DNA of 64,000 nucleotides. Source: Rhizobium sp. L1K21 (lineage in GTDB: Bacteria > Pseudomonadota > Alphaproteobacteria > Rhizobiales > Rhizobiaceae). The notes under the pieces were generated by a model. That model did no database searches and was not told the DNA's origin. It worked only from the letters and a program-made list of their open reading frames with translations. A program made the position numbers and the translations under genes. Below are positions 60,528 to 64,000 of the stretch, piece by piece. The first letter of the stretch is position 1. The number at the start of each line of letters is the position of its first letter. The stretch is taken from contig NZ_JAMXLE010000001.1 in NCBI RefSeq assembly GCF_024055895.1, positions 2,522,908 through 2,586,907 on the forward strand, read 5' to 3'.

Positions 60528-61736
60528 ATGCGGCTGATGTATTGGCTTCTTTTTTCAATATACGCCGCGAATTATCTTGACAGACAAGTTTTCAGCGTGC
60601 TGCTGGAAGCAATTCGGAAGGACCTTTCTCTTGGTGATCTCGAGATGGGGCTTTTGTCCGGATTGACTTTTTCAGTGGCCTATGGCGCGGCCTCGATACC
60701 TGCAGCCATATGGGCTTCTGCTGGAAATCGTCGCAATCTGATCTCGGTTTCTGCATTGATTTGGGGTGGAGCCACGGTGTTGGCGGGTTTCGCCTCAAAT
60801 TTTGTTCAGCTTTTCCTCGCCAGAGCAGTTATTGCCGCAGCGGAGGCGACCTCAATTCCTGCGTCGCACTCCATTCTCTCGGATGGGACCCAAACTGGCG
60901 GACGGGTCAAATTGTTCGGGCAATTTGTTAGCGGATCTGCCGTCGGCGGTTTGCTTGCGGTTTTCTTTGGCGGGTTCGTCGGGCATCAGTTCGGCTGGAG
61001 GGTGGCGCTGGTCTGCGCAGGTTTTGTCGGCATCATTCCCGGTATTTTGTTGTTCTTTCTTACCTCGGAACCCAAGAGAGACTATGGCGGTGCCCACTCT
61101 GCGAAGGCCGGCAAGTTCGCGATTCTTCAAACCACCATCAAGGCGATTTTTGGAAACCGGCGCTCCCGAATGGCCTTCACAGCGGAAACAATAAATCAGA
61201 TTGTACTTGCCAGCGCAGTGTCGTGGTATCCCACCTTCCTGGTGCGCTCACATGGGTTCTCGCAAATCGAAGCCGCAGCAACGGCTTCCTTTGGGGGGCT
61301 GCTTGCCATTGCAGGGACAATTATAACAAGTAAGGTCTTAGCCAGACTGAGCAACCGCAACCGCGTTTGGCTAACACGCGGCCCGGCCATAACAGTCCTG
61401 GTGGGCAAGCCTTTTTCTGTTATCTTCCTTCTTGCAGATCAACCGCTTTTCGCGCTTGCCGCATTCATTGTGCCTGCGGCCTTGTCTCTCTCGACTTATC
61501 CGCCAACCTTCAGTTTACTCCATGAGACGGTTTCACCAGAAGAGCGCCCCATCGCTTCCGCTATGCTGCTTTCGCTGGCGACCGTGGTGGGGTTGGGTAT
61601 TGGTCCCACAATGGTTGGGTTGTTGAGCGCGGGGATAGGCGGACCATATTCGTTGACGACGGCACTTCTGTGCACGCAAGCTATTGGCCTTACGGCAGCC
61701 GCGATCTATTGGTTTGCCCCTGAACCAAGAGCATAA
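60528..61736 (+). CDS. MFS transporter, spinster-like
   Basis: A 402-residue inner-membrane transporter with 12 helices. The N-terminal ANYLDRQVFSVLLEAIRKDLSLGDLEMGLLSGLTFSVAYG pattern (about residues 14-53) matches the Spns/4-hydroxyphenylacetate-type MFS group, and there is a second half from about residue 205. No strong ribosome-binding site precedes the ATG. Substrate unknown. It is followed by a LysR gene in the same orientation, which may regulate it. Confidence 0.88.
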   Translation: MRLMYWLLFSIYAANYLDRQVFSVLLEAIRKDLSLGDLEMGLLSGLTFSVAYGAASIPAAIWASAGNRRNLISVSALIWGGATVLAGFASNFVQLFLARAVIAAAEATSIPASHSILSDGTQTGGRVKLFGQFVSGSAVGGLLAVFFGGFVGHQFGWRVALVCAGFVGIIPGILLFFLTSEPKRDYGGAHSAKAGKFAILQTTIKAIFGNRRSRMAFTAETINQIVLASAVSWYPTFLVRSHGFSQIEAAATASFGGLLAIAGTIITSKVLARLSNRNRVWLTRGPAITVLVGKPFSVIFLLADQPLFALAAFIVPAALSLSTYPPTFSLLHETVSPEERPIASAMLLSLATVVGLGIGPTMVGLLSAGIGGPYSLTTALLCTQAIGLTAAAIYWFAPEPRA

Positions 61737-61915
61737 TTCGTCAGCAGTGAAGCATGATCGTGTTGTGCATCAGATATTTTTTCGGAAAAGACCGCTCAAT
61801 TCTTCGGTTATGCTGTTTTTTTGCAGCGGTGGATTTCGACCATATCAAGCTTTTCTTGAATCTGTATATGTTTCATATCAGATATCAGCGCGATGAAAAA
61901 ATGGCATAGAAATAG

Positions 61916-62857
61916 ATGAAACCGGATAACGAACTGCGGAAGATCGATCTTAATATCCTTATTATATTTGAAGCGGTCTACACAGCTAGAAATATAACCC
62001 GCGCATCTGAACAACTTGGAATGAACCAACCCACCGTCAGCAACGCGCTCGGTCGTCTCAAGGCGCAGTTCAATGATCCCCTGTTTCAACGATCAGAAAG
62101 GGGTGTTGCGCCGACCCCCTTCGCCGATAGCCTCATTCTTCCCGTTCGGCAGGCGCTTTCAATTCTGCGCGATTCATTGTCAATAAACAGAGATTTTGAC
62201 CTCCCCAAAGCAACTCGCACGTTCCGCCTGGCGATGAATGACTTCCTGGTGATGGGGCTTGTTCCAGATATGTTGAATAAAATCGCAAGGCAGGCGCAGA
62301 ACGTCAAGCTGTACATTATCGGTCACGAGGTGATGCCGCCCATTGATGCGCTCCTGGCAGGTGAAGCAGATATCGCGCTGGATAGCTTCATAAACGAAGT
62401 GCCTGGCGTCGACTTTCTGCCACTTCATATTCCGCAAGGTGTTGTCGTTGCGCGTCGTAGCCACCCTGTTTTACAGGGTGAAATCAGCAAAAGGCAATTC
62501 TCTGAATTGGGGCACGTCGTATTGCGACAAAATTCCCGCATGCGCGCTCATGCAGAGTCTATTCTTCTGTCACAAGGCGTAACACGTCGTATTGTATGCG
62601 AAGTCTCGAATTCCATCTTGATCCCTTCGCTGATTACGACAACTGATCTCATCGCCGTGTTGCCTGGACCCTTCGCCCGCAATGCGGCACGGCACTATGA
62701 TCTACAGGTTCTTCCCCTTCCGTTCCAGCAGTCGGGGGCCCGACTGCAAATCGCCACGTTGGCAAACAAGGCCAGAGACCCGGGTATAGATTGGCTGCGC
62801 CAGCAACTCCTTCAAGCGGCAAAGCAGAACGCTGCCGAAGAAGACTGGCTCGATTGA
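61916..62857 (+). CDS. LysR-family regulator, NodD/LeuO-type
   Basis: A 313-residue LTTR. The N-terminal HTH is KIDLNILIIFEAVYTARNITRASEQLGMNQPTVSNALGRLK (about residues 9-49), with the DLN-L-F start typical of NodD/LeuO-like regulators. The effector domain (about 95-300) begins RTFRLAMNDFLVMGLVPDML. It is a core-lower-GC gene in the putative island, between the spinster-like MFS and the giant adhesin. The gene is preceded by AT-rich sequence with no clear ribosome-binding site. Confidence 0.87.
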   Translation: MKPDNELRKIDLNILIIFEAVYTARNITRASEQLGMNQPTVSNALGRLKAQFNDPLFQRSERGVAPTPFADSLILPVRQALSILRDSLSINRDFDLPKATRTFRLAMNDFLVMGLVPDMLNKIARQAQNVKLYIIGHEVMPPIDALLAGEADIALDSFINEVPGVDFLPLHIPQGVVVARRSHPVLQGEISKRQFSELGHVVLRQNSRMRAHAESILLSQGVTRRIVCEVSNSILIPSLITTTDLIAVLPGPFARNAARHYDLQVLPLPFQQSGARLQIATLANKARDPGIDWLRQQLLQAAKQNAAEEDWLD

Positions 62858-63256
62858 GCGCAACATGCTTCAATTCGAAGTTCCACAAGCGTTCTATTGC
62901 ACATTCTGTTGAAGGCGATCAGGCTTTCAACAATCGCTACACGCTGGACAACCGTCCTGATGATGGCTGCAGTTGCGCTCTATTCAAGAAATTGTTGGGT
63001 GGACCAGAAAGCGTGGCAAGAGCATCTATAATTCATCTGGTTTTATTCATCCTCGTAATAATCGGTATTACGATTATCTGAATTGCCTGCTTGTGCATCA
63101 GGCGTCTACAGAAGATCGCTATTGTTGGGCGAATTGTGTGTGGCAGGGAGCCAGACGCTGAACTCAGCAATAACCGGCGGTACGCGAATTCGCTTTCTTC
63201 TTTATGTGGAACAGGGCGTTGCGTCCGCTTGTTTTCGCGATGAGAAGGATTGGTCG
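62858..63256. other. Leader region of the giant adhesin gene
   Basis: About 400 bases. It contains the dyad ATAATCG-N6-CGATTAT at 63058-63077, and GAAGGAT directly upstream of the adhesin ATG as a ribosome-binding site. Short open frames (for example 62791-63081) are not supported. A long regulated leader is expected for such an adhesin. Confidence 0.45.
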
Positions 63257-64000
63257 ATGCTCGGCAACAAAAATCAGGCTTTTGACGATTCAAGTAATAT
63301 GTTGAATGCCGAGATTGGGGAACTGGCACCTGTTCAACTTGTTCAAGCCGCCAATACAGGAGCGCAGAATACCGAAACGGAGGTTGAGCAGCAAAATACT
63401 CGCTCTTATAGGTATGTTGCTGACGACGGTAACCGGGTGAACTTGCCCGCCGGCACGTCGATTGAAGAAGTGAAAGCGTCCGGAGAAGACCTGATATTCG
63501 TGCAACCGGACGGATCCGAGATTGTCATTTCGGGCGGTGTCACAAACCTTCCCCATATCGCTGTTGCGGGCATTGAAATTCCTGACCAGGTAATTGCCGC
63601 ATTGATGGAGAATAGCGGCATTGAAGTTGCAGCGGGTCCTGATGGCTCGCCACCATCAGCCAGGCCTTCCGGCAATAGTGAATTCGATGACGTGTCACTT
63701 GGTTCCGTGTTGAATGGCTCCGTGGATCAGGACGTTTCGCTTCTAGACGATGATGATAGGGCTGGAAGAGACACGCAGGCTGAACTGCAGAAGACTGATA
63801 GCGACATTTTGTCCACAATAGAAAGCAATTCAGCCCCCATTGGCACCGATGGCTCAGCGTCGGGCGATGAAGACACGCTCATTACCGGAACGATTGTTGC
63901 CTCCGATGTCGATGGCGACAGCCTGACCTACGCCGTGTCGTCCAATCCGGCCCATGGCACGGTCACGCTTTCGGGCAATGGCTATACCTATACGCCGGAT
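63257..64000 (+). CDS. N-terminus of a giant repetitive type I-secreted adhesin (partial)
   Basis: The frame is open to the window end (248 codons so far) and runs on. Residues about 50-115 (RSYRYVADDGNRVNLPAG, then IEEVKASGEDLIFVQPDGSEIVI and GVEIPDQ-like AGIEIPDQVIAALMENSG) match the N-terminal module I associate with alphaproteobacterial giant adhesins secreted by type I systems. From about residue 205, SGDEDTLITGTIVASDVDGDSLTYAVSSNPAHGTVTL begins a cadherin-like/VCBS tandem repeat. The acidic linker at 160-200 is typical. Such proteins reach thousands of residues and mediate biofilm or host attachment. Confidence 0.85.
   Translation, partial: MLGNKNQAFDDSSNMLNAEIGELAPVQLVQAANTGAQNTETEVEQQNTRSYRYVADDGNRVNLPAGTSIEEVKASGEDLIFVQPDGSEIVISGGVTNLPHIAVAGIEIPDQVIAALMENSGIEVAAGPDGSPPSARPSGNSEFDDVSLGSVLNGSVDQDVSLLDDDDRAGRDTQAELQKTDSDILSTIESNSAPIGTDGSASGDEDTLITGTIVASDVDGDSLTYAVSSNPAHGTVTLSGNGYTYTPD

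Noticed and set aside
62791..63081. A 96-codon frame after the NodD-type LysR
   Set aside because: It begins inside the LysR gene and has no ribosome-binding site; probably chance.

Overview
The window looks like a chromosomal segment from an alphaproteobacterium of the Brucella/Ochrobactrum group (Brucellaceae). Evidence: an Omp2-type Porin_2 porin, the hisS-hisZ-hisG block with short HisG plus HisZ, a plant-type glutamate-cysteine ligase, a groESL operon under a perfect CIRCE element, a full glc operon, and the usual rhizobial pairings ppx-rlmE and guaB-MAPEG. From about 1 to 58.9 kb it is mostly ordinary core genome at high GC; after the tRNA-Gln at 58.86 kb the character changes.

Layout: 0-3.2 kb, two YeeE/YedE-type sulfur-transport halves, ribF and a class IIA HAD phosphatase. 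3.3-7.1 kb, chromate transporter, then groES-groEL, whose 3' end is tandemly duplicated. 7.5-16.3 kb, a lone PAS-like protein, GST, DoxX, two adjacent L,D-transpeptidases, Tag glycosylase, DMT transporter, a Tag-like paralogue without the catalytic Glu, HAD, a methyltransferase-like protein and a glycosyltransferase. 16.5-20.1 kb, hisS (with a compositionally odd central segment), hisZ and hisG. 20.1-32.6 kb, a sugar-nucleotide epimerase, a 264-bp MITE-like element, the glycolate oxidase operon (glcD-glcE-small membrane protein-glcF), a LysR, a DUF3422 protein, and a FadR-type regulator leading a lactate-utilisation operon (lutA-macrodomain-lutB-lutC). 32.6-40.7 kb, an ECF sigma factor with its DUF6768 partner, PiT-rsmE and gshA, NUDIX, DUF937, an LsrB/VtlR-like LysR and a small secreted protein. 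40.9-46.5 kb, divergent katG/oxyR and a NIT-domain chemoreceptor. 46.6-58.7 kb, adh, patatin-bdhA, an EAL phosphodiesterase, guaB-MAPEG, a porin, a DHA2 MFS pump and ppx-rlmE. 58.86 kb, tRNA-Gln(CUG). 59.4-64 kb, a probable island: LysE exporter, spinster-like MFS, NodD-type LysR, and the N-terminus of a very large repetitive type I-secreted adhesin running off the window.

How the parts connect: the glycolate and lactate operons appear to be one 2-hydroxyacid oxidation module, because the same 25-bp palindrome (AAGTGG-N13-CCACTT) lies just upstream of glcD and of the FadR-type regulator gene. katG and oxyR form a divergent peroxide-response pair with a candidate OxyR site. CIRCE plus a sigma32-like promoter controls groESL.

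The most unusual observation is a pair of about 117-bp double-palindromic repeats. One lies in the hisS-hisZ gap and probably provides hisZ's ribosome-binding region. The other sits in frame inside glcE and adds about 42 residues, comparable to the palindromic elements known inside Rickettsia proteins.
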